Source: Bacilli bacterium
GTDB taxonomy: Bacteria; Bacillota_I; Bacilli_A; RF39; UBA660
DNA: 64,000 nt
Direction of reading: 5' to 3'
Assembly: GCA_017435465.1 (NCBI GenBank)
Contig: JAFSEX010000032.1
Coordinates: forward strand, 1-64,000
A model generated the notes under the pieces. It worked only from the letters and a program-made list of their open reading frames with translations, had not been told where the DNA came from and ran no database searches. The stretch's first letter is position 1. Each line of letters opens with the position of its first letter. Both the position numbers and the translations under genes were made by a program. This document shows positions 1 to 7,069 of the stretch, one piece after another.

Positions 1-273
1 AATGGACCAATGGGTGTTTTTGAATTTAAGAATTATGAAATTGGTACAAAAGAAATTTGTAAATCGATTTCTGAAAACAAAAATATTACAATTGTTGGTG
101 GTGGAGATAGTGCTGCTGCTGCAATAAAATTTGGTTACAAAGATAAGTTTACTCATATTTCTACTGGTGGAGGAGCTTCACTAGAACTATTGGAGGGTAA
201 GCTTTTACCTGGTATTGAAATAATTATGGATAAAGAAGAAGATTTTCAAGAACTTAAAAAAAAAACTATATAA
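1..273 (+). CDS. pgk: Phosphoglycerate kinase, C-terminal part (5' truncated by window)
   Basis: Only the last 90 residues are present; the reading frame is open from base 1. The visible part is the C-terminal nucleotide-binding lobe: the GPMGVFE start, the GGGDSAAA loop and the [11 protein letters not shown] segment, all classic for phosphoglycerate kinase, which makes ATP from 1,3-bisphosphoglycerate in glycolysis. tpiA and gpmI lie just downstream, so this is a glycolytic cluster. The family usually stops soon after the LPG-E motif; here about 12 extra residues ([12 protein letters not shown]) follow and run through a ten-A tract into the next gene. Identity is certain; the true C-terminus is not. 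Confidence 0.96.
   Translation, partial: NGPMGVFEFKNYEIGTKEICKSISENKNITIVGGGDSAAAAIKFGYKDKFTHISTGGGASLELLEGKLLPGIEIIMDKEEDFQELKKKTI
256..265 (+). other. Ten-adenine tract joining pgk to the flippase gene
   Basis: Ten consecutive A bases sit in the last codons of pgk. Reading with one extra A, or a -1 slip, would join the pgk frame to the open frame of the flippase gene without a stop. The tract is long enough for polymerase slippage or for an assembly indel; the two cannot be separated from the sequence. Confidence 0.6.
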
Positions 274-389
274 TTCTAATTAGTATATTAATTGTAGTAT
301 TATATTTTACATTAAAAGATCATTTTGGCGAAGTTGTAAATCAATTATTTAATTTAAATAAATTATGGCTATTACTTGCCATAATATTT

Positions 390-1247
390 ATGGGAATATA
401 TGGATTACTTAGAGCTTTATCCTTGCATCTAGTAATCAAGAATTTTAAGAAAGACTTTAAATTTTTTAAAACAGTTAGAAATCTTTTAATAACTCAATTT
501 TTCAATGGTGTTACACCGTTCTCTTCTGGTGGACAACCTGCACAAATTTACTTTTTTAAAAAAGAAGGCGTAGATATTCCAACATCTACAAGTATTGTTA
601 TACAAAATTTTATTGTATATCAAATTGTATTAGTTATTTATGGTACTATTGCAATAACAGTTAATCATTTTTGTAAATTCTTTCCAGATGTTTCTTTATT
701 AAAAAAATTAATATTATTAGGATTTTCAATAAATGCACTTGTAATGTTGGGTTTGTTATTAATAAGTTTTGGAAAGAAATTAAATAAATTTATAGTTGAA
801 AAGTCAGTTAATATTTTACATAAATTAAAAATTATAAAACATAGGTTAAGAACCATTAATAGGTTTAATTTAACAATAGATAGGTTTCATGATAGTGCTA
901 CTCAAATATTTAAAAACAAAAAAACATTTATTCAATGTTTTATATGTAATTTTGTTGCTTTTGCTTTTCTATATTCATTACCATTAATAATATTATATAG
1001 TATGGGAGATTATAGTTCATTTAACATCTTAAATTCAATAGTTGCATGTAGTTATGTAATGATTATAGGGGCTTTTGTACCAATACCTGGTGGTAGTGGT
1101 GGATTAGAGTATGCATTTGTTAAATTTTTTGGTAATTACATAACTGGATCTATATTATCTGCAATTCTTTTAATTTGGAGATTTATAACATATTATTTAG
1201 GAATGATAGTAGGCGCAATTGCGTTGAGTATTAATAAAAGGAGATAA
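390..1247 (+). CDS. Flippase-like membrane protein (lysylphosphatidylglycerol synthase TM region family)
   Basis: A multi-pass membrane protein with the family signatures NGVTPFSSGGQPAQ near residue 50 and PIPGGSGGLEYAF near residue 235, about eight hydrophobic helices. Relatives move or modify lipid-linked head groups, and this one sits directly before a lipid-type glycosyltransferase. The first ATG in frame is at 390, but the frame stays open back to 258 and encodes a hydrophobic helix plus the family's usual N-terminal KDHF...LWLLLAIIF segment. There is no ATG, GTG or TTG in that stretch, and it opens inside a ten-A tract at the end of pgk. The real protein therefore probably begins upstream through slippage, a sequence error or a rare start. 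Function in detail unknown. Confidence 0.8.
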   Translation: MGIYGLLRALSLHLVIKNFKKDFKFFKTVRNLLITQFFNGVTPFSSGGQPAQIYFFKKEGVDIPTSTSIVIQNFIVYQIVLVIYGTIAITVNHFCKFFPDVSLLKKLILLGFSINALVMLGLLLISFGKKLNKFIVEKSVNILHKLKIIKHRLRTINRFNLTIDRFHDSATQIFKNKKTFIQCFICNFVAFAFLYSLPLIILYSMGDYSSFNILNSIVACSYVMIIGAFVPIPGGSGGLEYAFVKFFGNYITGSILSAILLIWRFITYYLGMIVGAIALSINKRR

Positions 1248-1252
1248 TGATT

Positions 1253-2485
1253 ATGAGAGTAGGTTTATTTACAGATACATATCCTCCATATATAAATGGT
1301 GTATCTACAAGTATTGCAATGCTTAAAAATGCATTAGAAAAAAAAGGACATCAAGTGTTCGTGGTTACGGTAAATAATGAATTAACAAAATATAATTATG
1401 AAGATAACGGAAAAATAATTAGAATTCCTGGTATTCCTACTGGAATATATGATTATAGATTAACCGGAATATATCCAATAAGATGTATTAATAAAATTAA
1501 AAAATGGAAACTAGATGTTATACATTCACATACAGAATTTGGTGTAGGAACTTTCGCAAGAATAGTTGCAAAACAATTTAACATACCAATTGTTCATACT
1601 TATCATACAATGTATGAAGATTATGTTCACTATATAACTAAGGGATATTTTGATAATGCTGGTAAAAAAATTGTTGAATATTTAACATCGTTCTATTGTG
1701 ATAAAACTATTTCAGAATTAATTGTTCCAACTAAGAAAACATATGATTTATTTAAAGAAAAATATAAAGTTGCCCGTAATGTACATATTATCCCTACTGG
1801 AATAGAAATAGATAGATTTTATAAAGAAAAATATACTAAGACTATGCGTGATAAGTATAAAAAAATGTTAAATTTCGGTGATGATGATTTTATAATCTTA
1901 TTTGTTGGGAGACTAGCTCAGGAAAAGAATGTAGAATTTTTAATTGATGCTCAAAAAGATTTAGTTAAAAAATATAAGAATTGTAAATTATTAATAATTG
2001 GTGATGGGCCGGATTCAGATAAATATAAAACAATGTCTGAAAAATTAGGTATTAAAGATAATGTTATTTTTACAGGAAAAGTTGCTTGGGAATTAGTACC
2101 AGTTTATTATCAACTTGCATCAGTATTCGCAACTGCATCTAAAACAGAAACACAAGGGTTAACGGTAATTGAAGCTATGGCTGCATCTAAAATACCTGTA
2201 TGCATTGATGATGAAAGTTTTAGAAATGTAGTAATTGATGATTTAAATGGTAAAATATTTAAAAACAAAAGACAATATAAAAACATTATTGAAAACTTAA
2301 TAGGAAATCCAGATGATGTTAAAAGAATGTCTAAACAAGCAAGAAGAAATTCTGAACAATATTCATCTAAATATTTTGCTGAAAGAGTTTTAGATGTTTA
2401 TAAAATTGCAATTGAAAATAATCCTAAACATAAATATGGTATTATTTCAAAATTAAAAAATATTGTGAAAGGAAATGAAGAATGA
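1253..2485 (+). CDS. Family 4 glycosyltransferase, probably lipid glucosyltransferase
   Basis: GT-B fold glycosyltransferase. The N-terminal lobe opens with GLFTDTYPPYINGVSTS and contains HSHTEFGVG and HTYHTMYEDY; the C-terminal lobe has FVGRLAQEKN and the donor-binding E-x7-E stretch TETQGLTVIEAM. The closest known relatives by motif are 1,2-diacylglycerol 3-glucosyltransferases that make membrane glycolipids; that substrate is inferred. It overlaps the flippase gene and tpiA (ATGA junction), so it is translationally coupled. The start was placed at the second ATG because AGGAG lies nine bases before it and only three before the first ATG at 1247. About 410 residues, normal for the family. 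Confidence 0.88.
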   Translation: MRVGLFTDTYPPYINGVSTSIAMLKNALEKKGHQVFVVTVNNELTKYNYEDNGKIIRIPGIPTGIYDYRLTGIYPIRCINKIKKWKLDVIHSHTEFGVGTFARIVAKQFNIPIVHTYHTMYEDYVHYITKGYFDNAGKKIVEYLTSFYCDKTISELIVPTKKTYDLFKEKYKVARNVHIIPTGIEIDRFYKEKYTKTMRDKYKKMLNFGDDDFIILFVGRLAQEKNVEFLIDAQKDLVKKYKNCKLLIIGDGPDSDKYKTMSEKLGIKDNVIFTGKVAWELVPVYYQLASVFATASKTETQGLTVIEAMAASKIPVCIDDESFRNVVIDDLNGKIFKNKRQYKNIIENLIGNPDDVKRMSKQARRNSEQYSSKYFAERVLDVYKIAIENNPKHKYGIISKLKNIVKGNEE

Positions 2486-3201
2486 AAAAATTAGTAGTTG
2501 CAAATCATAAAGCAAATTTATCAATGAGTGATATTGGTGATTATATATTTAACATAAATACAAATTTAAGTGATAAACATAATATTGTAATTTGTCCAAG
2601 TTATATACATATACCATTTTTCACAAGTGAAAAATTTGAATTAGGAGCACAAGATGTATCTATATATGATAATGGAAGTTATACTGGGGAAGTAACATCG
2701 GAACAATTAAAATCTTCAAATGTTAAATATGTTATTGTAGGACATAGTGAAAGAAGAGAATTATTTGATGAAAAAGAAAATATAATAAAATTAAAATTAA
2801 AGCAATGTTTTAAAAATGATTTAATACCAATTTTATGTGTTGGTGAAACAAAAGATGATAAATTATCTAATAGAACTTCTCAAGTACTTAGAAGAACTCT
2901 ATTAGAAACTCTAAATGGTTTTTCAAAAGAAGATTTATCAAAACTTGTTATTGCATATGAACCAATATGGTCTATTGGAACAGGTATTACGCCAACTATT
3001 AAAGAAATTGAGGAAATAATATCATTCATAAAAGATATTATAAGAAGTGCTTATAAAGTTGATGTAAAAGTATTATATGGTGGAAGTGTTAAAGAAGAAA
3101 ATATTGATAAATTAAAAGAGGTAGGAAATTTAGATGGATTATTAATTGGTGGTGCAAGTAATAATGCAATTACTTTTTCAAAGATAGTTGATTTATTTTA
3201 A
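2482..3201 (+). CDS. tpiA: Triosephosphate isomerase
   Basis: Interconverts dihydroxyacetone phosphate and glyceraldehyde 3-phosphate. The substrate lysine is in NHKAN (residues 8-12; most homologues have NWKMN), the catalytic histidine is H88 in VGHSERR, the catalytic glutamate is in AYEPIWSIGTG followed by the closing loop, and the phosphate is gripped by LYGGSVK and LLIGGAS. Length 239, slightly short but complete. It overlaps the glycosyltransferase by four bases. Its last 30 bases are repeated about 570 bases downstream, next to what looks like its original terminator. Confidence 0.97.
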   Translation: MKKLVVANHKANLSMSDIGDYIFNINTNLSDKHNIVICPSYIHIPFFTSEKFELGAQDVSIYDNGSYTGEVTSEQLKSSNVKYVIVGHSERRELFDEKENIIKLKLKQCFKNDLIPILCVGETKDDKLSNRTSQVLRRTLLETLNGFSKEDLSKLVIAYEPIWSIGTGITPTIKEIEEIISFIKDIIRSAYKVDVKVLYGGSVKEENIDKLKEVGNLDGLLIGGASNNAITFSKIVDLF

Positions 3202-3202
3202 T
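3173..3202 (+). repeat. Direct repeat, copy 1: 3' end of tpiA
   Basis: Thirty bases covering the end and stop codon of tpiA. The same run, with one extra A, recurs at 3745-3775. The two copies bracket a two-gene cassette. Confidence 0.85.
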
Positions 3203-3225
3203 AGTAAGGTGAGTTGATTCAAGAA

Positions 3226-3498
3226 ATGGAAAAAGAATACAAAATAAAAAACAAAAAAACTTTAGAAGAGCAGATTAGAAGTAACAAACATAGTATTTGC
3301 TTAAATAGTTTATGTATTGGAGTAAATGCATTAATAATAATTTTCAATATGGTAAATGGTATCTCTAATCCTGCTTTAATAGGCACAAATGTTTCAATAA
3401 TTGGTTTGTGTTCTTCGCAGTTAGCAAATAGCATAACAGAAAAAGCAAATCTAAAAAAAGAATTAGAAGATTACAATAAAGGAGGAATATCTAAATAA
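3226..3498 (+). CDS. Small two-helix membrane protein, unknown
   Basis: About 90 residues: a charged, lysine-rich N-terminus of about 25 residues, two hydrophobic helices (SLCIGVNALIIIFNMV and ALIGTNVSIIGLCSSQLA) and a charged tail. No family recognised. Start uncertain: AAGGTGAG at 3206-3213 abuts a TTG at 3214 and lies some 13 bases before ATG 3226. The stop overlaps the start of the next gene (TAATG), so the pair is co-translated. Both genes lie between the two copies of the tpiA 3' end. Confidence 0.6.
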   Translation: MEKEYKIKNKKTLEEQIRSNKHSICLNSLCIGVNALIIIFNMVNGISNPALIGTNVSIIGLCSSQLANSITEKANLKKELEDYNKGGISK

Positions 3499-3764
3499 TG
3501 AATGTAAATATTAATGATATTTTGACCTTAGATAATGATATGGAGTATATTGTTTGCAGTAAAATTGATTATAATAACGATGATTATTTATATCTCATAA
3601 ATATAAATAATAATTTAGATTTTAAAATATTAAAGTATAATAAAAACACAGAAACATTAATAGAAGTAAATTCTGAAAAAATTCAAGTATTATTGCCTTT
3701 ATTTTATAAAGTCGGAATTAAAAATTTTAACGATTTAATAAATTCTTTTTCAAAAGATAGTTGA
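3498..3764 (+). CDS. DUF1292-like small protein
   Basis: An 88-residue acidic protein. NINDILTLDNDMEYIVCSKIDYNNDDYLYL matches the usual DUF1292 (YrzB-like) pattern of a short beta-rich N-terminus; biochemical role unknown. Preceded by AAAGGAGG and coupled to the upstream membrane protein. Its last six codons fall inside the second copy of the tpiA 3' repeat, read in a different frame, so its C-terminus was made by the repeat. Confidence 0.65.
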   Translation: MNVNINDILTLDNDMEYIVCSKIDYNNDDYLYLININNNLDFKILKYNKNTETLIEVNSEKIQVLLPLFYKVGIKNFNDLINSFSKDS

Positions 3765-3775
3765 TTTATTTTAAT
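3745..3775 (+). repeat. Direct repeat, copy 2: tpiA 3' end reconstituted beside a terminator
   Basis: Thirty-one bases matching the tpiA 3' end with a single inserted A. This copy runs straight into the hairpin terminator, as expected if it marks the ancestral end of tpiA. Confidence 0.85.
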
Positions 3776-3790
3776 CAATTATCTTTTTTT
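3753..3790 (+). terminator. Intrinsic terminator after the DUF1292 gene
   Basis: Fourteen-base stem AAAGATAGTTGATT / AATCAATTATCTTT with one G-T pair and a six-base loop, followed by a run of seven T. The left arm includes the stop codon of the DUF1292 gene. Confidence 0.85.
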
Positions 3791-3809
3791 GTTGTAAAAT
3801 TCGTGTCAA

Positions 3810-3817
3810 TTCGACAA
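3810..3817 (+). promoter_or_regulatory. Candidate Spo0A box upstream of spo0A
   Basis: TTCGACAA matches the 0A-box core TTCGNCA, about 100 bases before the spo0A start. Autoregulation of spo0A through such boxes is known in Bacillus; here it is inferred. A -10-like TATAAT follows at 3871-3876 with no clear -35. Confidence 0.55.
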
Positions 3818-3915
3818 ATGATTTCATAATTAGATAAAAAAAACTCTAGTAATATAATCGCTTTTTGTTATATAATAGGAATGCGTGGTAAGAAGGATAA
3901 TGAAGGGAGAACAAA

Positions 3916-4689
3916 ATGGAAAATATAAAAATTCTTATGATCGACGATAACGAAAGTTTATGTAGTATGGTTAAGGAGTATTTTAGTAGTCACGCAAGTA
4001 TAGATGTAGTTTTAACAGCCTTTAATGGTGAAGATGGTATAGATGTAATCCAAAATAAGAAAGATGAATATGATGTAATTATTTTGGATTTAATTATGCC
4101 CAAAAAAGATGGTTTATATGTTTTAGAAGAAATGCAAAAAAGAGGTATAAATAAAAAAGTAATTGTATCAACATCATTTAATGAAGATGAAACAATAAGA
4201 AAAGTTTCTGGTTATGGTGTAAGTTATTTTATATTAAAACCTTTTGAACTTTCTGATTTAGAAAGAAGAATATTAGAAATATCTAGTAAAAAAGAAGGGG
4301 GAAAAGTAATAGATTTATTACAAAATGATCTTCAAATTTGTATTACTAGAATTCTTCATGAACTAGGGATTCCATCACATATTAAAGGTTATCAATATAT
4401 AAGAGAAGGAATATCTTTGTTATATCAAACGCCAGAAATGGTTGGTGCTATAACTAAAGAATTATATCCTGAAATTTCTAAAAAGTTTGATACAACAGTA
4501 TCAAGAGTAGAAAGAGCAATAAGGCATGCAATTGAAGTTAGCTGGAATCGTGGTAATTGGGAACTTATGGAAGAAATATTTGGACATAGTGTAGATATCG
4601 ATAAAGCTAAACCAACTAATTCTGAGTTTATAGTTACAATATCTGATAAACTTAGATTAGAATTTCATATGGCGAAAAGTAGAAGTTAA
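3916..4689 (+). CDS. spo0A: Sporulation master response regulator Spo0A
   Basis: Two-domain response regulator. The receiver (about residues 4-120) has acidic D10 and D11, phospho-acceptor D58 in ILDLIMPK, a switch threonine/serine in VIVSTS and lysine in ILKPFE. The C-terminal domain (about 140-250) carries the Spo0A-specific stretch from [19 protein letters not shown] to [19 protein letters not shown], the recognition helix region that binds 0A boxes. It commits the cell to sporulation. Normal length. GGGAG lies well placed before the ATG. Together with cotJ and the CwlD-like amidase it shows the organism is, or recently was, a spore former. Confidence 0.97.
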   Translation: MENIKILMIDDNESLCSMVKEYFSSHASIDVVLTAFNGEDGIDVIQNKKDEYDVIILDLIMPKKDGLYVLEEMQKRGINKKVIVSTSFNEDETIRKVSGYGVSYFILKPFELSDLERRILEISSKKEGGKVIDLLQNDLQICITRILHELGIPSHIKGYQYIREGISLLYQTPEMVGAITKELYPEISKKFDTTVSRVERAIRHAIEVSWNRGNWELMEEIFGHSVDIDKAKPTNSEFIVTISDKLRLEFHMAKSRS

Positions 4690-4719
4690 TGGCAATGGAA
4701 CTTGTACTTTTGATATAGT

Positions 4720-4748
4720 GAATAACATTAATTTGTTATTCTTTTTTT
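4720..4748 (+). terminator. Intrinsic terminator after spo0A
   Basis: Eight-base stem GAATAACA / TGTTATTC, six-base loop, then seven T. Confidence 0.8.
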
Positions 4749-4770
4749 ATCATAAATTTTAATTATTATC

Positions 4771-4799
4771 TTGTGCATAGAACATATGTTTGTTATAAT
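4771..4799 (+). promoter_or_regulatory. Promoter of the ORF6N gene with a palindrome in the spacer
   Basis: TTGTGC, 17 bases, TATAAT. The spacer holds the perfect ten-base palindrome AACATATGTT (4781-4790), well placed to act as an operator. Confidence 0.6.
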
Positions 4800-4825
4800 T
4801 GTATTAATGATTCAGGAGGGGTGTT

Positions 4826-5698
4826 ATGTTAGAATTACAAGAAAAAGAAAATACAAATATAGAAAACTTAATTTATGAAATTAGAGGACAACACGTTATG
4901 ATTGATAGGAATTTAGCAAAACTTTATCAATGTCGTAATGGTACAAAGGATATTAATAAAGCAGTAAAAAGAAATATAGAAAAATTTCCAAATGATTTTT
5001 ACTTTCAATTAACAAAAGAAGAATATTTTGAAATTCTAAGGTTCCAAACTGGAACCTTAGAATTAAAACAAGGTCAATATTCAAAATATTTGTCATATGT
5101 TTTTACAGAACAAGGAGTTGCAATGTTGAGTTCAGTCTTAAGAACTGAAGTTGCTAATAGAGTAAGTGTAGAAATTATGCGTGCATTTGTATCAATGAGA
5201 AAATATATTTCAACAAATTTATTAGAACAAAAATATATCAATAACCAAGTAATGAAAAATACTGAAGATATTAAATTATTACAAGAGTCATTTAAACAAT
5301 TTGATAAGAATAGAAAATTAAATGAGATATTTTATCAGGGTCAAATATATGATGCGTATTCCTTGCTTATAGATATATTAAATAGTGCAGATGAAAATAT
5401 TATAATAATTGATAATTATATAGATAAAAAGTTTTTAGATATATGTTCTAAAATAAAAACTAGTATAATTATTTATACAAATAAAATAGATAGAATAGAT
5501 TTAGAAAAATATAATAAACAATATAAAAATGTAGAAATAAAAATAATAAATTCATTTCATGATAGATTTATAATTCTAGATAAAAAAACTTTATATCATT
5601 TTGGAGCATCACTTAAAGATTTAGGTAAGAAATGTTTTGCACTTAATAAAATAGAAAATAATAATATATTAAATGAATTATTAAAGATAATTAATTGA
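4826..5698 (+). CDS. ORF6N-domain antirepressor-like protein with PLD-like C-terminal domain
   Basis: N-terminal ORF6N (KilA-N related) DNA-binding domain, about residues 10-135: YEIRGQHVMIDRNLAKLY, then SKYLSYVFTEQGVAMLSSVLR. After a helical linker a second domain (about 165-290) begins FYQGQIYDAYSLLIDIL and ends with HDRFIILD...LYHFGASLKDLG, resembling the phospholipase-D-like half motif; a full HxK pair is not evident. ORF6N proteins are typical of phages and mobile DNA, but no other phage gene is nearby: spo0A and gpmI flank the region. It has its own promoter and RBS. Codons 70-80 contain a perfect 15-base inverted repeat. Probably a DNA-binding regulator; target unknown. Confidence 0.82.
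   Translation: MLELQEKENTNIENLIYEIRGQHVMIDRNLAKLYQCRNGTKDINKAVKRNIEKFPNDFYFQLTKEEYFEILRFQTGTLELKQGQYSKYLSYVFTEQGVAMLSSVLRTEVANRVSVEIMRAFVSMRKYISTNLLEQKYINNQVMKNTEDIKLLQESFKQFDKNRKLNEIFYQGQIYDAYSLLIDILNSADENIIIIDNYIDKKFLDICSKIKTSIIIYTNKIDRIDLEKYNKQYKNVEIKIINSFHDRFIILDKKTLYHFGASLKDLGKKCFALNKIENNNILNELLKIIN
5032..5064 (+). repeat. Perfect inverted repeat inside the ORF6N coding sequence
   Basis: Arms AATTCTAAGGTTCCA and TGGAACCTTAGAATT, 15 bases each, separated by three bases. The centre is at codon 75, codon position 1. It encodes the FQTGTLEL segment. Confidence 0.95.
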
Positions 5699-5707
5699 AT
5701 TTTTATT

Positions 5708-5746
5708 TGTCAAACAGTTGACACTTTTTTTTAATGGTTTTATAAT
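5708..5746 (+). promoter_or_regulatory. Strong promoter with overlapping inverted repeat, upstream of the DUF4143 ATPase gene
   Basis: Consensus TTGACA (5718-5723), 17 bases, TATAAT (5741-5746). The -35 is also the right arm of TGTCAA-ACAG-TTGACA, a candidate operator. Confidence 0.75.
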
Positions 5747-5779
5747 TTAATTAGAAATAATGAAAGGAGAATACATTTT

Positions 5780-7048
5780 ATGGAACGTAAAATAGATAAA
5801 GTATTATTTGAATGGAAGAATTCAACAAATAAAAATCCATTAATAATTAGTGGGCCGACAATGGTTGGAAAAAGTTATTCAGTACAAAAATTTGGACAAA
5901 CAAATTATTCAAATTATATTTATGTTAATTTGGAGTTTAATCCTGTAGTAGTTAATCTTTTAAACAAAGAAACAAATATAGATAGACTATTTGAAAAATT
6001 ATCACTTTTATATAATGTTGAAGGAGATAATACTAATACACTAATTATCTTTGATAATGTTGATAAATATGACAAAATAATAAACGTATTAGTTAGGATT
6101 AAAGAATGGAAAGTAGAATATGATGTAATTGGAATTTGTAACAATATAGTTTTACCAACTAATAATACATCATATGTTGGAAAAATAACATTTAAAAAAA
6201 TGAGTAAAATTGATTTTGAAGAATTCTTAATTATAAATGGACAAATAGAATTAGTAGATTTTATAAAGAGTTCATATAAAAAATGTAGAAAGAATCAATT
6301 TCATTCAGTTGCGATAGATTTGTTTAATGAATATTTAGTTGTTGGTGGATATCCTAGTGTTGTTAAAAAATATGTTGATACTAAAAATTATAATCTAGTA
6401 TTATTAGAACAACACGAAGTATTTAAAAGTATAAATAATACAATCTTTAAAAATTATTCTGGAAATCAAACAAAAATATTAAATTCTATCATGTCTGTGC
6501 CTGTTCAACTATTTAAAGATAATAAAAAATTTCAATATGGGGTTATTAAAAAAGGTGCTAGACAAAGTGAATATAAAGAACCGATTGATTGGTTAAAGAA
6601 AAATGATATATTGATTAAATGCTTGAAGGTAAATAAAATTAATCGTAGTATTGCTTCTAGTGCAGATGAAAGTAATTTTAAATTATTTTTAAATGACAAT
6701 GGTATTCTATCCTCTATGTATGGAATAAATTATAAAAATCCATTAGATAAAATGTGGGAAAAGCAAATAGATGCAATAATTCAAAATTATGTTGCGAATA
6801 CTTTATATAATAATGGATATCAAGTATATTTTTATGAAAGTGAAGGAAAAGCAGAAATACCTTTTGTTATTCAAACTGTTAAAGGAGAAGTAATTCCTAT
6901 TGATATTGAAAGAAGAAAAAAAGCAAAAAACATAACACGTTTTAATAAAGATCACAATACAGAATTTGCGATTAATTTAACATTCGATAATTTTAGTAAA
7001 AGTGGGAATATAAGAAATATACCAATATATGCAGTATTTTGTATATAA
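5780..7048 (+). CDS. DUF4143-type AAA ATPase with decayed C-terminal nuclease-like motif
   Basis: A P-loop ATPase of the AAA_14/DUF4143 group. Walker A is GPTMVGKS near residue 25 and Walker B is LIIFDNVD near residue 88, where most relatives have an acidic DE pair. A middle segment VGGYPSVVKKYV is typical of the family. The C-terminal half has the expected restriction-nuclease-like layout, but KAEIPF replaces the usual GAEVDF and IDIERRK replaces the E-x-K core, so nuclease activity is doubtful. Family members are common lone genes of unknown role in gut Firmicutes. It is expressed from its own strong promoter and ends 21 bases before gpmI. Confidence 0.75.
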   Translation: MERKIDKVLFEWKNSTNKNPLIISGPTMVGKSYSVQKFGQTNYSNYIYVNLEFNPVVVNLLNKETNIDRLFEKLSLLYNVEGDNTNTLIIFDNVDKYDKIINVLVRIKEWKVEYDVIGICNNIVLPTNNTSYVGKITFKKMSKIDFEEFLIINGQIELVDFIKSSYKKCRKNQFHSVAIDLFNEYLVVGGYPSVVKKYVDTKNYNLVLLEQHEVFKSINNTIFKNYSGNQTKILNSIMSVPVQLFKDNKKFQYGVIKKGARQSEYKEPIDWLKKNDILIKCLKVNKINRSIASSADESNFKLFLNDNGILSSMYGINYKNPLDKMWEKQIDAIIQNYVANTLYNNGYQVYFYESEGKAEIPFVIQTVKGEVIPIDIERRKKAKNITRFNKDHNTEFAINLTFDNFSKSGNIRNIPIYAVFCI

Positions 7049-7069
7049 ATATAGAAAGAAGATGATATT

